Shown here: piece after piece, positions 48,922 to 57,253 of the stretch
Numbering within the stretch: the first letter of the stretch is position 1
Layout of the letters: every line of letters starts with the position of its first letter
Notes under the pieces: generated by a model
What the model saw: only the letters and a program-made list of their open reading frames with translations
What the model was told of the DNA's origin: nothing
The model's database searches: none
Source of the DNA: Actinomycetes bacterium
Lineage (GTDB): Bacteria > Actinomycetota > Acidimicrobiia > Acidimicrobiales > Acidimicrobilacustridaceae
Assembly: GCA_029782025.1 (NCBI GenBank)
Contig: JAKOVR010000213.1
Span: forward strand, 62,001 to 126,000
Direction of reading: 5' to 3'
DNA: 64,000 nucleotides
Made by a program: the position numbers and the translations under genes

Positions 48922-50361
48922 ATGTACAGGGGAGGCCAACGCAGCACCGGGCGCCGGTCCCTCGTCGCGCTGGCAGCCGCCGGCGCGCTGGTGAGCACAG
49001 CGGGCACCGCCGCGGCCCAGGACCCGACCACCACGGCCGCGCCGACCACCACCGCGGCGCCGACCACCACCGCGGCCCCCACCACCACCGCGGCCCCCAC
49101 CTCCTCCTCCACCACCACGTCGTCGACGGACCCGTCCTCCACGTCGAGCTCGTCCTCGTCGTCGAGCACGTCCTCCACCCGGTCGTCCACCACCACCTCC
49201 ACCGAGCCCACCACCTCCACCAGCGAGGGCGAGCTCACCGACCAGGAGAAGGAGAACCTCAAGAACTCCGACCTGCTGGAGGACGACGAGCTCAAGCTCC
49301 TCGACCGCTACCTGGCCGCGCAGCAGCGCCTGACCCAGACCAAGATCGAGCTGGCCCGGGTCAACAACGAGCTGCTCAACACCCAGCAGGAGCTGTTCGC
49401 GTCGATCGACAAGGTGCGCGACACCTTCCACCAGCTGGCCGAGACCGAGTCCCGGCTGGAGGCGGCCGAAGCCAAGCTCGAGTCGGCCCAGGTGCGCCTG
49501 CGCAACGCCGCGGTCGGCACCTACGTGTCGGGGGGCCGGGGCAACGCCGCGGTCGCCGCCCTGCTCGAGAGCCACACCGTCGATGACCTCACCAAGGGTC
49601 GGGTCTACGCCGGGTCGGTGGTCGAGGACGAGCAGGGCCAGATCGACCGCTACCGGGAGCTGCGCGACGAGATCTCGATGCTCAAGACCCGGGCCGACTC
49701 CCAGCGGTCCGCCGCCATCGCCGCCCGTGACGCCCGGGTCTCGCGGGAGGACGAGGTCGAGCGCCAGCGGGAGGTCCAGGTGGCCGCCCAGCAGACCGCG
49801 GAGGAGGCTCTCACCCAGGAGCGCGACGTCCTCGTCGAGGTGGCGCTGAAGAAGCCCGGCGCCTTTGCCGCCTTCCAGGAGCGCCAGCGCCACTCCGACT
49901 CGGTGTCGGGGATCCTCAACAAGGCCCAGGCGGGCGAGGATCCGGCCCCCGACCCGGTCTCGCTGATCGGCTACTTCAAGCACCCGCTCCCGGCGGCCCG
50001 CCTCAGCCAGGGCTACGGCCGGCGGGTCCACCCCTTGTTCGGCTACATCGAAGGCCACCCCGGCATCGATCTCGCCATCCAGTCGGGCACGCCCATCGTG
50101 GCCCCCGAGAACGGCGTTGTGGTGATGGCCGAGTGGTACGACGGCTACGGCAACTGCACCATCATCGACCACGGCAGCCACGTCGGCACCCTCTACGGAC
50201 ACCAGACCAGCTTCGCCGTCCACGAGGGCGACTTCGTGGTGCGGGGCCAGATCATCGGGTTCGTCGGGTCCACCGGCTACTCCACCGGCCCGCACCTGCA
50301 CTGGGAGGTGCGCCTCAACGGCGCCACGACCGACCCGTTGCCCACGATCGGCGAGCGGTGA
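48922..50361 (+). CDS. M23 (LytM) family peptidase, EnvC/NlpD-like murein hydrolase or activator
   Basis: A 479-residue secreted protein. A signal peptide with AGALVSTAGTAAA is followed by a Thr/Ala/Pro linker of four TTTAAP repeats and a Ser/Thr tract (to about 95). Long coiled coils (about 120-330: LLDRYLAAQQRLTQTKIELA and on) and a LytM domain follow. The latter has YGRRVHPLF with His, HPGIDLA near 379 with Asp, and HLHWEV near 458, giving a complete zinc site, so the enzyme should be active, unlike degenerate EnvC. Encoded after ftsEX, it is the obvious FtsX partner, in place of the RipC-type protein of mycobacteria. A GTGA overlap links it to the next gene. Confidence 0.93.
   Translation: MYRGGQRSTGRRSLVALAAAGALVSTAGTAAAQDPTTTAAPTTTAAPTTTAAPTTTAAPTSSSTTTSSTDPSSTSSSSSSSSTSSTRSSTTTSTEPTTSTSEGELTDQEKENLKNSDLLEDDELKLLDRYLAAQQRLTQTKIELARVNNELLNTQQELFASIDKVRDTFHQLAETESRLEAAEAKLESAQVRLRNAAVGTYVSGGRGNAAVAALLESHTVDDLTKGRVYAGSVVEDEQGQIDRYRELRDEISMLKTRADSQRSAAIAARDARVSREDEVERQREVQVAAQQTAEEALTQERDVLVEVALKKPGAFAAFQERQRHSDSVSGILNKAQAGEDPAPDPVSLIGYFKHPLPAARLSQGYGRRVHPLFGYIEGHPGIDLAIQSGTPIVAPENGVVVMAEWYDGYGNCTIIDHGSHVGTLYGHQTSFAVHEGDFVVRGQIIGFVGSTGYSTGPHLHWEVRLNGATTDPLPTIGER
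49027..49098 (+). repeat. Four 18-bp tandem repeats encoding TTTAAP
   Basis: Four near-identical 18-base units encode a flexible Thr/Ala/Pro linker in the M23 peptidase. Slippage could change its length between strains. Not a CRISPR array. Confidence 0.8.
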
Positions 50362-51284
50362 CCGATCCGGCCCCGACCTTCACCCAGGTGCGCTACGAGG
50401 TCGACGGGCCGGTCGCCACGATCACGCTGCACCGCCCCGAGAAGCTCAACGCCTTCACCGTCACCATGCAGCGTGAGCTCAACGCCGCCTTCGACCTCGT
50501 CGACGCCGACGACGCCGTGCGGGCGGTGATCGTCACCGGGGCGGGGCGGGCCTTCTGTGCGGGGGCCGATCTCTCCGGCGGGCAGGACACCTTCGACGCC
50601 GAGTCCGATCTGGCCCGCGGCGCCGCGGCCCGGGCCGGGGCGGCGGCCGACGCCGGCGCCGGTGGGGCCGAGAAGCCGGCCTACCCGCGCGACTTCGGGG
50701 GCCGGCTCGCGCTGCGGATCTTCGAGTGCACCAAGCCCGTGATCGCCGCCATCAACGGGCCGGCGGTGGGGATCGGCGCCACGATGACGCTCCCGATGGA
50801 CGTGCGCCTCGCCTCCGAGAGCGCCAAGTTCGGCTTCGTGTTCGCGGCCCGTGGGATCGTGCCGGAGGCGGCGTCGAGCTGGTTCCTCCCCCGGGTGGTG
50901 GGAATCAGCCAGGCGCTCGAGTGGTGCTACTCGGCCCGCGTCTTCCCGGCCGCCGAAGCGCTCGCCGGCGGTCTGGTCCGGCGCCTCCTCCCCGACGACG
51001 AGCTCCTCCCGGCGGCGCGGGCGATGGCCGAGGAGATCGCGGCCAACGCCGCCCCGGTGTCGGTAGCCCTCATCCGCCAGATGATGTGGCGCATGCTCGG
51101 TGCCTCCCACCCGATGGAGGCGCACCGCATCGACAGCCGCGGCGTGTACTCCACCGGCCGGTCGCCCGACGCCCGCGAGGGCGTGCTGGCCTTCATGGAG
51201 AAGCGGCCGGCGGCCTGGACCATGCGACCGTCGGTCGACATGCCCGAGTGGTACCCGTGGTGGACCGACCCGACCTACTCCTGA
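50358..51284 (+). CDS. Enoyl-CoA hydratase/isomerase family protein
   Basis: A 308-residue crotonase-fold protein. ATITLHRPEKLNAFT, the oxyanion-hole sequences AFCAGADLSGGQ and KPVIAAINGPAVGIGATMTLPMD, and RGIVPEAASSWFLPR are present; Glu in PEA is a catalytic candidate. An Ala/Gly-rich insertion (about 85-110) follows the first loop. The crotonase family covers several reactions, so hydration in fatty-acid degradation is the default guess. It starts in the previous stop codon (GTG). Confidence 0.88.
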   Translation: MTDPAPTFTQVRYEVDGPVATITLHRPEKLNAFTVTMQRELNAAFDLVDADDAVRAVIVTGAGRAFCAGADLSGGQDTFDAESDLARGAAARAGAAADAGAGGAEKPAYPRDFGGRLALRIFECTKPVIAAINGPAVGIGATMTLPMDVRLASESAKFGFVFAARGIVPEAASSWFLPRVVGISQALEWCYSARVFPAAEALAGGLVRRLLPDDELLPAARAMAEEIAANAAPVSVALIRQMMWRMLGASHPMEAHRIDSRGVYSTGRSPDAREGVLAFMEKRPAAWTMRPSVDMPEWYPWWTDPTYS

Positions 51285-51288
51285 CCGC

Positions 51289-51801
51289 TCAGGTGCGGGC
51301 CACCTCGACCACCTTGATGCCGGTGATCCGCCCGGTGGCCACGTCGTAGACGAACCCGCCCACGGGCACGCCCTCGGGGAGGTACGGGCAGGCGGCGATG
51401 CGGTCGAGGTCCTCGAGGAGGGCCGATTCGGGGTCGGCGTAGAGGTGGAAGTCGATGCCGGCGGGATCGGTGCCGGAGACGTCCTGCACGCTGTCGCGCA
51501 CGTCCTCGAAGGTGGTGTTGACGCCACAGTAGGTGTGGTGCACCACGGCGATGCGCCGCACGCCGAGCTTGTTGGTGGACAGGATCAGCGACCGGAGGGC
51601 GTCGTCGGTGGCGCGGGCGCCGGCGTTGCGCACCACGTGGGCGGCCCCGGGATCGAGCCCGAACACCGATCCGGTGTCGATGCGGCAGTCCATGCAGGTC
51701 AGCACGGCCAGGCCCTGGGTGGGGGAGGGCTGGAGATCGGCGGCGTCGAAGGTGGCGGCGTACCGGGTGTTGGAGGTGACGAGGTCGGCGAAGCGGTGCA
51801 T
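51289..51801 (-). CDS. Beta-class carbonic anhydrase
   Basis: A 170-residue enzyme that interconverts carbon dioxide and bicarbonate. The zinc ligands are Cys36 (in TCMDCRID), His89 and Cys92 (HHTYCG), with the Asp38-Arg40 dyad in CxDxR. The length matches the short actinobacterial type known from Mycobacterium. It begins with MHRFADLV and diverges from the Rieske gene, whose start is 27 bases away. Confidence 0.93.
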   Translation of the reverse strand: MHRFADLVTSNTRYAATFDAADLQPSPTQGLAVLTCMDCRIDTGSVFGLDPGAAHVVRNAGARATDDALRSLILSTNKLGVRRIAVVHHTYCGVNTTFEDVRDSVQDVSGTDPAGIDFHLYADPESALLEDLDRIAACPYLPEGVPVGGFVYDVATGRITGIKVVEVART

Positions 51802-51815
51802 CTGGTCAAGAGACC

Positions 51816-51821
51816 TACCAT
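51816..51821 (+). promoter_or_regulatory. -10 hexamer TACCAT, leaderless-type promoter
   Basis: TACCAT ends 6 bases before the GTG of the Rieske gene at 51828. Confidence 0.45.
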
Positions 51822-51827
51822 GCCGCC

Positions 51828-52193
51828 GTGCCCTGGGTCGAACTGTTGCCGTCCGACGCGGTCGGGCCCGGCGAGGTCCGCCGGGTCGAGACGTCCGCGA
51901 CGGACGCCGTGGGGCTCGATCTCGTGGTGTGGCGCACCGGGGACGGACGGCCGGTCGTGTGCGACGCCCGGTGCCCCCACACCTGGACCCACCTGGGCTT
52001 CGAGGGCGTCGTCGACCGCGACGAGCTGGTCTGCACCGCCCACTTCTGGCGCTTCGATGCCCAGGGCGTCGGGTCCAAGGTCAACGTGCTCGGTCGGCGC
52101 GACCCCAAGGGCGACATCCGCACGTACCCGGTGCGGGAGGAGGCGGGCACGGTGGTCGTGGACCTGCCGGCCCCCACCGCCGTCGATCCCTGA
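51828..52193 (+). CDS. Rieske [2Fe-2S] ferredoxin-like protein
   Basis: A 121-residue small Rieske protein. CPHTWTHLG (Cys49, His51) and CTAHFWRFD (Cys69, His72) supply the four cluster ligands. The protein would transfer electrons to an oxygenase or act in nitrite reductase-type systems; no partner oxygenase is adjacent. The GTG start follows a TACCAT box. Confidence 0.9.
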   Translation: MPWVELLPSDAVGPGEVRRVETSATDAVGLDLVVWRTGDGRPVVCDARCPHTWTHLGFEGVVDRDELVCTAHFWRFDAQGVGSKVNVLGRRDPKGDIRTYPVREEAGTVVVDLPAPTAVDP

Positions 52194-52267
52194 GAGGATC
52201 CACCGATCGGGGCCCGCGGCGTGGCACCGTCTACCGACGTGAGCCGTCCCTCCCTCCGGCCGGTCTC

Positions 52268-53470
52268 GTGACCGCGCCCCTCCCGCCGACTCCCGGCCTC
52301 CACCAGCCGCTCGACGAGCGCGACCGGATGCCTCGCTGGGTGCCGCGCGCCATCCTCCTCACCGCCGTCGCCGTGCTCGGCATCGGGGTGGTCACGTGGC
52401 TCTTCGAGCGGGTCTCGAGCCTCTTCGTGATGGTGCTGGTGTCGCTCTTCCTGTCCTTCGCCCTCGAGCCCGCGGTCAACCGTCTGCACGACCGGGGCAT
52501 GAAGCGGGGCCTGGCCACCGCGCTGGTCTTCCTCGGGCTCACCGTGTTCCTGGTGGTGTTCGGGGTCGTCGTCGGCAAGCTCACCGTCGACCAGGTGACC
52601 TCCATGATCGACAAGGCGCCGGAGTACCTCGAGGACCTCCAGGGCTACGCCAAGCGCGACCTGCACTGGGACATCTCGGTCGAGCAGCTGCAGGACCAGC
52701 TCACCAACGAGAACGGCCCGGTGCGCCAGTTCGCCACCGGGCTCGCCAGCAACGCCTTCTCCGTCGGTGTCAACGCCCTCGGTGGCCTGTTCCAGGGCTT
52801 CACCGTGCTGATGTTCACCTTCTACCTCGTGGCCGAAGGCCCCAAGGCCCGCCGGGCCGTGTGCTCGCGTCTGTCGCCGGCCCGCCAGCAGCGCGTGCTC
52901 ACCACGTGGGAGATCGCCATCGACAAGACCGGCGGCTACCTCGCCTCCCGGGCGGTGCTGGGCGTCATCTCGGCCAGCTGCGCCTCGGTGGTGTTCAGCC
53001 TCCTGGGGGTCGACTCCCCGGTGGCCATCGCCCTGCTCTTCGCCGTGGTGGCCCAGATCATCCCCGTGATCGGCACCTACATCGGTGGTGCGCTGGCCGT
53101 GCTCGTCGCCCTCACCGCCCGGCCGTCGCTGGCCGTCTACGTGATCATCTACATCCTCGTGTACCAGCAGATCGAGAGCTACCTCGTCGCTCCCCGCGTC
53201 ACCAGCCGCACCATGTCGCTCCACCCGGCGATCGCCCTCGGCTCGGTGATCGCCGGCGCCGCCGTGCTCGGCGTGATCGGCACCATCCTCGCCCTGCCCG
53301 CCGCGGCTGTGGTCCAGGCCCTGATCTCGACCTACACCCAGACCTACGAGGTCATCGACTCGGACATGACCAAGGAGGAGCGGCTGCCCGATCCGACCGG
53401 CGCCAATCACCCGACGAGGCGGCGCACGGATCGGGTGGTTGACAGCGGAACCGGAGATCCGGCGCCCTAG
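52268..53470 (+). CDS. AI-2E family transporter-like membrane protein
   Basis: A 400-residue membrane protein with about seven to eight hydrophobic helices. RVSSLFVMVLVSLFLSFALEPAVNRLHDRGMKRGLATAL opens the domain. It continues with LLFAVVAQIIPVIGTYIGG and the conserved YQQIESYLVAPRV, the signature of the AI-2E (TqsA/PerM) family. These proteins export signals, ions or other small molecules; substrate unknown. The GTG at 52268 is preferred because the upstream open frame lies over the Rieske gene. Confidence 0.9.
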   Translation: MTAPLPPTPGLHQPLDERDRMPRWVPRAILLTAVAVLGIGVVTWLFERVSSLFVMVLVSLFLSFALEPAVNRLHDRGMKRGLATALVFLGLTVFLVVFGVVVGKLTVDQVTSMIDKAPEYLEDLQGYAKRDLHWDISVEQLQDQLTNENGPVRQFATGLASNAFSVGVNALGGLFQGFTVLMFTFYLVAEGPKARRAVCSRLSPARQQRVLTTWEIAIDKTGGYLASRAVLGVISASCASVVFSLLGVDSPVAIALLFAVVAQIIPVIGTYIGGALAVLVALTARPSLAVYVIIYILVYQQIESYLVAPRVTSRTMSLHPAIALGSVIAGAAVLGVIGTILALPAAAVVQALISTYTQTYEVIDSDMTKEERLPDPTGANHPTRRRTDRVVDSGTGDPAP

Positions 53471-53514
53471 AATCGGGGCGGCCGATCGCCGGCCCGCACC
53501 CCCGGAGGGACCAG

Positions 53515-54363
53515 ATGTCAGGCAGCCCTGTACTCAAGGAGCAGACCTTCCAGCGGGAGATCTCCGCGGCGCGCCAGCACTGGGGCGCGGCGCCGCCCGG
53601 TGCGTTCGGCGGGGCACCCCGGGGGGCACAGGCCCCCTCGCTGCCCGGCCGCGCCACTGGCTACAGCACGATGACCATCGGCGGCACGGCCACGGCCACC
53701 GGGGTGCTCATCCTGCTCGTCTCGATCTCCGCCGCCGTCGGCTACAGCCAGGTCGTGCAGCCCGAGCTCGACCGGTTCGGCCGGGTGGTCGGCGGCCTCA
53801 ACGTGCCGCCGTGGGTCATCATCGCCGGCCTGGTCGGGTTCGTGTTCGGCCTCGTGTCCAGCTTCGTCCCCAAGGCGGCCCGGTTCACCGCCCCGCTCTA
53901 CGCCCTCGGCTACGGCCTGCTCGTCGGGGCCATCTCGGCCCTCTACAACGTCCAGACCCAGGGCGTGGTCCTGCAGGCGGTTATGGCCACCATGGCCGTC
54001 ACCGCGGTGATGTGGTTCCTCTTCGTGAGCCGGATCATCAAGGTCACCCAGCGGCTGCGCACCATCGTCATGGCCGCCACCCTCGGGATCTTCCTGATGT
54101 ACGCCGTGGCCGCCATCGCCAGCCTCTTCGGCGCCGACCTCTACTTCTTCCGCCACCCCACCGCGCTCGGGATCGGCGTGAGCGTCCTGATCGTCGGCGT
54201 GGCCGCGTTCAACCTGCTCCTCGACTTCGACTTCGTGGAGAAGGCCGTGGCCATGGGCTCCCCCAAGTACATGGAGTGGTACGCCGGGTTCGGCATCACG
54301 GTCACCCTCGTGTGGCTGTACCTCGAGCTCCTCCGCCTGCTCAGCATGCTCAACCGCCGGTGA
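53515..54363 (+). CDS. Bax inhibitor-1/YccA family membrane protein
   Basis: A 282-residue protein with a soluble N-terminus (about 50 residues) and seven transmembrane segments. VGFVFGLVSSFVPKAARFTAPLYALGYGLLVGAISALYN is the conserved core, and FNLLLDFDFVEKAVAMGSPKYMEWYAGFG has the paired acidic residues that sense pH and gate calcium in homologues. GGAGGG lies before the ATG; a TAGAAT box overlaps the previous stop. Physiological role unknown. Confidence 0.92.
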   Translation: MSGSPVLKEQTFQREISAARQHWGAAPPGAFGGAPRGAQAPSLPGRATGYSTMTIGGTATATGVLILLVSISAAVGYSQVVQPELDRFGRVVGGLNVPPWVIIAGLVGFVFGLVSSFVPKAARFTAPLYALGYGLLVGAISALYNVQTQGVVLQAVMATMAVTAVMWFLFVSRIIKVTQRLRTIVMAATLGIFLMYAVAAIASLFGADLYFFRHPTALGIGVSVLIVGVAAFNLLLDFDFVEKAVAMGSPKYMEWYAGFGITVTLVWLYLELLRLLSMLNRR

Positions 54364-55763
54364 CGGCGAGCCAGCGCGTGCTGGCCCTCGCCGATCGGGT
54401 CGACGATCGTCTGGCGGCGCGGCGGGGCGACCCCCCGGGGTGGGACCGGGCCACCGGGCCGGGGCCCGTGGCCTCGGCGTGGGCGGTGCTGAAGGCCGCT
54501 GCCCTGCTGGCGGCCACGCCGGCGTTGGTCCCGCTCGTGGGCACAGTGGCCGCCCGCAACACCGCCCGCACCCGCCGGCTGTCGGCCGGTTACGCCGCCA
54601 TCGTCGACGACGTGCTGGCCGGCCGCCCGGCGCCGCCCGGATGGGACCGGGTCGTGCGCCTCCCGGCCAGCGGCCGCTACTTCATCGCCTCCGACCTGCA
54701 CCGCTACGTGCGGGGCTCGTTCGACTGGCCCGGCGGGCAGGACACCAAGGCTCTCTACCTCGCCGCCCTCGGCCACTACGCCGACACCGGGCACACCCTG
54801 GTGGAGGCCGGCGACGTCGAGGACTTCTGGCTCGTCGGCGGCTCCACCTACGCCGCCGCCTACGACGCCCTGCGCACCCTCGCCTTCGCCCGGGGTCGGC
54901 GCGGTCGGGCACTGCTGGCCGAGGTGCACGCCGAGCACCTGCGCCGGGTCGTGGCCAACAACGGGGCGATCTACGACCTGATCCAGGACCGCTACCACGC
55001 CGAGGGGCGGTACGTCCGGCTGATCGGCAACCACGACGACGCCTTCGCCGACCCGGAGGTGGCCGCCGCCCTCCGGGCCGTGCACCCGGGGCTCGAGGTA
55101 GCCGACTTCGTCGCCTTCGACGGTCCCGACGGCGGGGTGGGCGTGCTCACCCACGGCCACCACACCGACAGCTGGAACGGGCCGGGCTGGAGCGGCCTCG
55201 GCCGGTTCGGCACCTCCGTAGCCTCCACCATCGCCGATCTGCCCGTGGTCGGCACCGAGCTCGGCGTGCCCGCCCCCGGCGCCACCGACACCTTCCTCGG
55301 GGGCCGGCACGAGAGCGTGCTCACGCCGGTGAACCGGTGGTTCGGGGCCAACCGGGAGCTCTACAGCGTGGACGAGGTGCTGCTGTTCGACGCCTTCCGC
55401 CGCCAGTGGGGGAGCGGCACCGCCGGGGGCGACCTCGACGGCGGGCCGTTCCTGCTGCTCGGGCACACCCACCTGCCGCTGTCGTGGCCGGTGGCGCCGG
55501 GCTCGACCGACGGGTGGCGCAACTATCTCAACCTCGGCAGCGGCATCCACGACGGGCTGGTCACCGGGGTGGAGTGGGACGGCACCGACGACCCCGCCCG
55601 GCCCGTCGTCCGGCTCGTCGCCTGGCACTGGGCCGACCGGGCCGGGGATGATGGCACGACCCCCGCCGCGGCGGTGGTGGCCTCCCACGGCGGGCGCGAC
55701 GTCGCCCGGCGGGTCACCTCCCGCACACCGCCGGCCCGCACCCTCGACCTCGAGCCCCGATGA
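54360..55763 (+). CDS. Metallophosphoesterase
   Basis: A 467-residue calcineurin-like phosphoesterase. A hydrophobic stretch (about 38-58) may act as a membrane anchor. The metal site follows in order: FIASDLHRYV (Asp-His), VEAGDVEDFW, LIGNHDDAF (Asn-His), LTHGHHTDSW and LLGHTHLPLS (His-x-His). The substrate is unknown; a nucleotide or phosphodiester of the envelope is possible. It starts at a GTG in the previous stop codon and ends in an ATGA overlap with the HAD gene. Confidence 0.88.
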   Translation: MTASQRVLALADRVDDRLAARRGDPPGWDRATGPGPVASAWAVLKAAALLAATPALVPLVGTVAARNTARTRRLSAGYAAIVDDVLAGRPAPPGWDRVVRLPASGRYFIASDLHRYVRGSFDWPGGQDTKALYLAALGHYADTGHTLVEAGDVEDFWLVGGSTYAAAYDALRTLAFARGRRGRALLAEVHAEHLRRVVANNGAIYDLIQDRYHAEGRYVRLIGNHDDAFADPEVAAALRAVHPGLEVADFVAFDGPDGGVGVLTHGHHTDSWNGPGWSGLGRFGTSVASTIADLPVVGTELGVPAPGATDTFLGGRHESVLTPVNRWFGANRELYSVDEVLLFDAFRRQWGSGTAGGDLDGGPFLLLGHTHLPLSWPVAPGSTDGWRNYLNLGSGIHDGLVTGVEWDGTDDPARPVVRLVAWHWADRAGDDGTTPAAAVVASHGGRDVARRVTSRTPPARTLDLEPR

Positions 55764-56467
55764 CCATGCCCGACCCGTCCTCATCCCCCGCCTGGCCCGC
55801 CGGCGCTATGTTCGACCTCGACGGCACGCTGATCGACCGTGAGCCGCTGATGATGGAGGCCATCGGCCACGTCTTCACGGCCGAGGGGGTGGCGCTCACG
55901 CCCGAGGAGTCCAGCTACTCGGTGGGCCGGGCCTGGCAGGACGTCTACACCGGGCTGGCCGTCGCCGACCGGCTGGGCTGGGAGTTCGGCCAGTTCCTCG
56001 ACCGCGTCTTCGCCGACGCCGAGCAGATGATCCGCGACGGCGCGGTGCCCCGCATCCTGCCCGGCGGCCGCGAGCTCGTGGTCGAGCTGAAGGCCCACGG
56101 CGTCCCGGTCGCCCTCGTCACCGGGTCGCGCCACAGCGAGGTGCGCCCGGCCCTGCGCCAGCTCGACCTCGTCGGCGTGTTCGACCAGGTGGTGGCGGCC
56201 GACGACTACGAGCGGGGCAAGCCCGCCCCCGACGCCTACCTGCTGGGGGCCGAGCGCCTGGCCGTCGCCGTGGCGGGCTGCGTCGCCTTCGAGGACAGCG
56301 CCGCCGGGGTGGCTTCGGCCCTGGCCGCCGGCTGTCGGGTCGTCGCCTCGGAGGCGGCCAACCTGCCCGAGGGCCACCCGGCCCGCCAGGACCTCTCCGC
56401 CGCTTCGTGGGTGGTGCCCTCCCTGGCCGACGTGCGGGTCGCCACCCTCGTCGACCGCTTCGCCTGA
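55760..56467 (+). CDS. HAD-superfamily phosphatase/phosphoglucomutase-like hydrolase
   Basis: A 235-residue HAD subfamily IA protein. Motif I is MFDLDGTLID with Asp19 and Asp21. Motif II is in ALVTGSR, the conserved Lys in RGKPAPDAYLLGAERL, and motif IV in VAFEDSAAGVASALAAG. It resembles beta-phosphoglucomutase-like and 2-deoxyglucose-6-phosphatase-type enzymes. Coupled to the metallophosphoesterase gene by ATGA, so both may dephosphorylate related compounds. Confidence 0.9.
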   Translation: MTMPDPSSSPAWPAGAMFDLDGTLIDREPLMMEAIGHVFTAEGVALTPEESSYSVGRAWQDVYTGLAVADRLGWEFGQFLDRVFADAEQMIRDGAVPRILPGGRELVVELKAHGVPVALVTGSRHSEVRPALRQLDLVGVFDQVVAADDYERGKPAPDAYLLGAERLAVAVAGCVAFEDSAAGVASALAAGCRVVASEAANLPEGHPARQDLSAASWVVPSLADVRVATLVDRFA

Positions 56468-56510
56468 CCCGCCCCATCGGGACACCGAGGGGCGTTGGGC
56501 GTGGAGTCGG

Positions 56511-57221
56511 TCAGCGGGGTGGGGCGGTGAGGTGCACGACGTACCACTCGCCGCGCCAGGAGATCATCGACTGGACGACGAAGGACTGGGTCTTGCCGTT
56601 GACCCGGTAGCGCACCTTGCTGCCGAGCACCCGCCAGTAGGCGCCCTTGTTGTACTCGACCCCCGGCTTGATCCAGGCCGCGTTGGCCGAGGGCACATCC
56701 ATCCCGAGCAGCTCGGCGGAGGCGGCGTTGGCGCCGAGCACCTTGTGCAGGTCGTGGACCTCCCGCTTGTAGATGGCCACGAGCCGGTTGTTCCAGTCGC
56801 CGACCGGGTCGCTGATGCCCTTCACCTGCTTGTAGGCGCTGAGGGGGAAGAAGAAGGCCATCGCCTTGTCGGCGTCGTCGGTGACGATCCCCTGCCACAG
56901 CGCATCGAGGCGGGCCTGGAACTCGCGGCTGTCGACGACGGGCTTGGTCTCGGTCTGGGGCAACGAGCCCGGGTCGACGGTCGTGGCCGGGGCCGCGGTG
57001 GCCATCGGCGTCGACGGTGGGGCGCCGCCGTCGACGGTCGCACCGGTCGCTGCACCGCCGGACCCCGCACCGGCCCCGGTCGACGAGCTCCCCCCGGCGG
57101 CACCGGCACCGGCACCAGCGCCGGGGCCGGCTTCGTCGGCGCCCTTCAGTCCGCACGACGCGGCGAGGAGCAGGGGAGCGAGCAGGAGGACGGCGGGACG
57201 GGCGCCGCAGCGGCGGATCAT
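56511..57221 (-). CDS. Secreted lipoprotein with low-complexity linker
   Basis: A 236-residue protein. Lipoprotein signal with LLLAASC and Cys23, then a Gly/Ala/Ser/Thr/Pro-rich linker (about 30-90), then a folded domain containing LDALWQGIVTDDADKAMAFFFPLSAYKQVKGI and YRVNGKTQSFVVQSMISWRGEWYVVHL. The domain looks like an NTF2-like or similar cone fold but no family is certain. ATG at 57221 is preferred to the ATG at 57293, since the latter puts a long non-signal extension in front of the signal peptide. It is divergent from the glycosidase gene, 32 bases apart. Confidence 0.75.
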   Translation of the reverse strand: MIRRCGARPAVLLLAPLLLAASCGLKGADEAGPGAGAGAGAAGGSSSTGAGAGSGGAATGATVDGGAPPSTPMATAAPATTVDPGSLPQTETKPVVDSREFQARLDALWQGIVTDDADKAMAFFFPLSAYKQVKGISDPVGDWNNRLVAIYKREVHDLHKVLGANAASAELLGMDVPSANAAWIKPGVEYNKGAYWRVLGSKVRYRVNGKTQSFVVQSMISWRGEWYVVHLTAPPR

Positions 57222-57239
57222 GGCCGGGACGCTACCCGT

Positions 57240-57245
57240 TAGCGT
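57240..57245 (+). promoter_or_regulatory. -10 hexamer TAGCGT, leaderless-type promoter
   Basis: TAGCGT ends 8 bases before the ATG at 57254, within the 32-base gap to the divergent lipoprotein gene. Confidence 0.4.
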
Positions 57246-57253
57246 TGGGGCCG

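Noticed and set aside
49024-49200. A CRISPR-like or minisatellite array
   Set aside because: The 18-bp units encode an in-frame TTTAAP linker and have no spacers. No CRISPR array is visible anywhere in the window.
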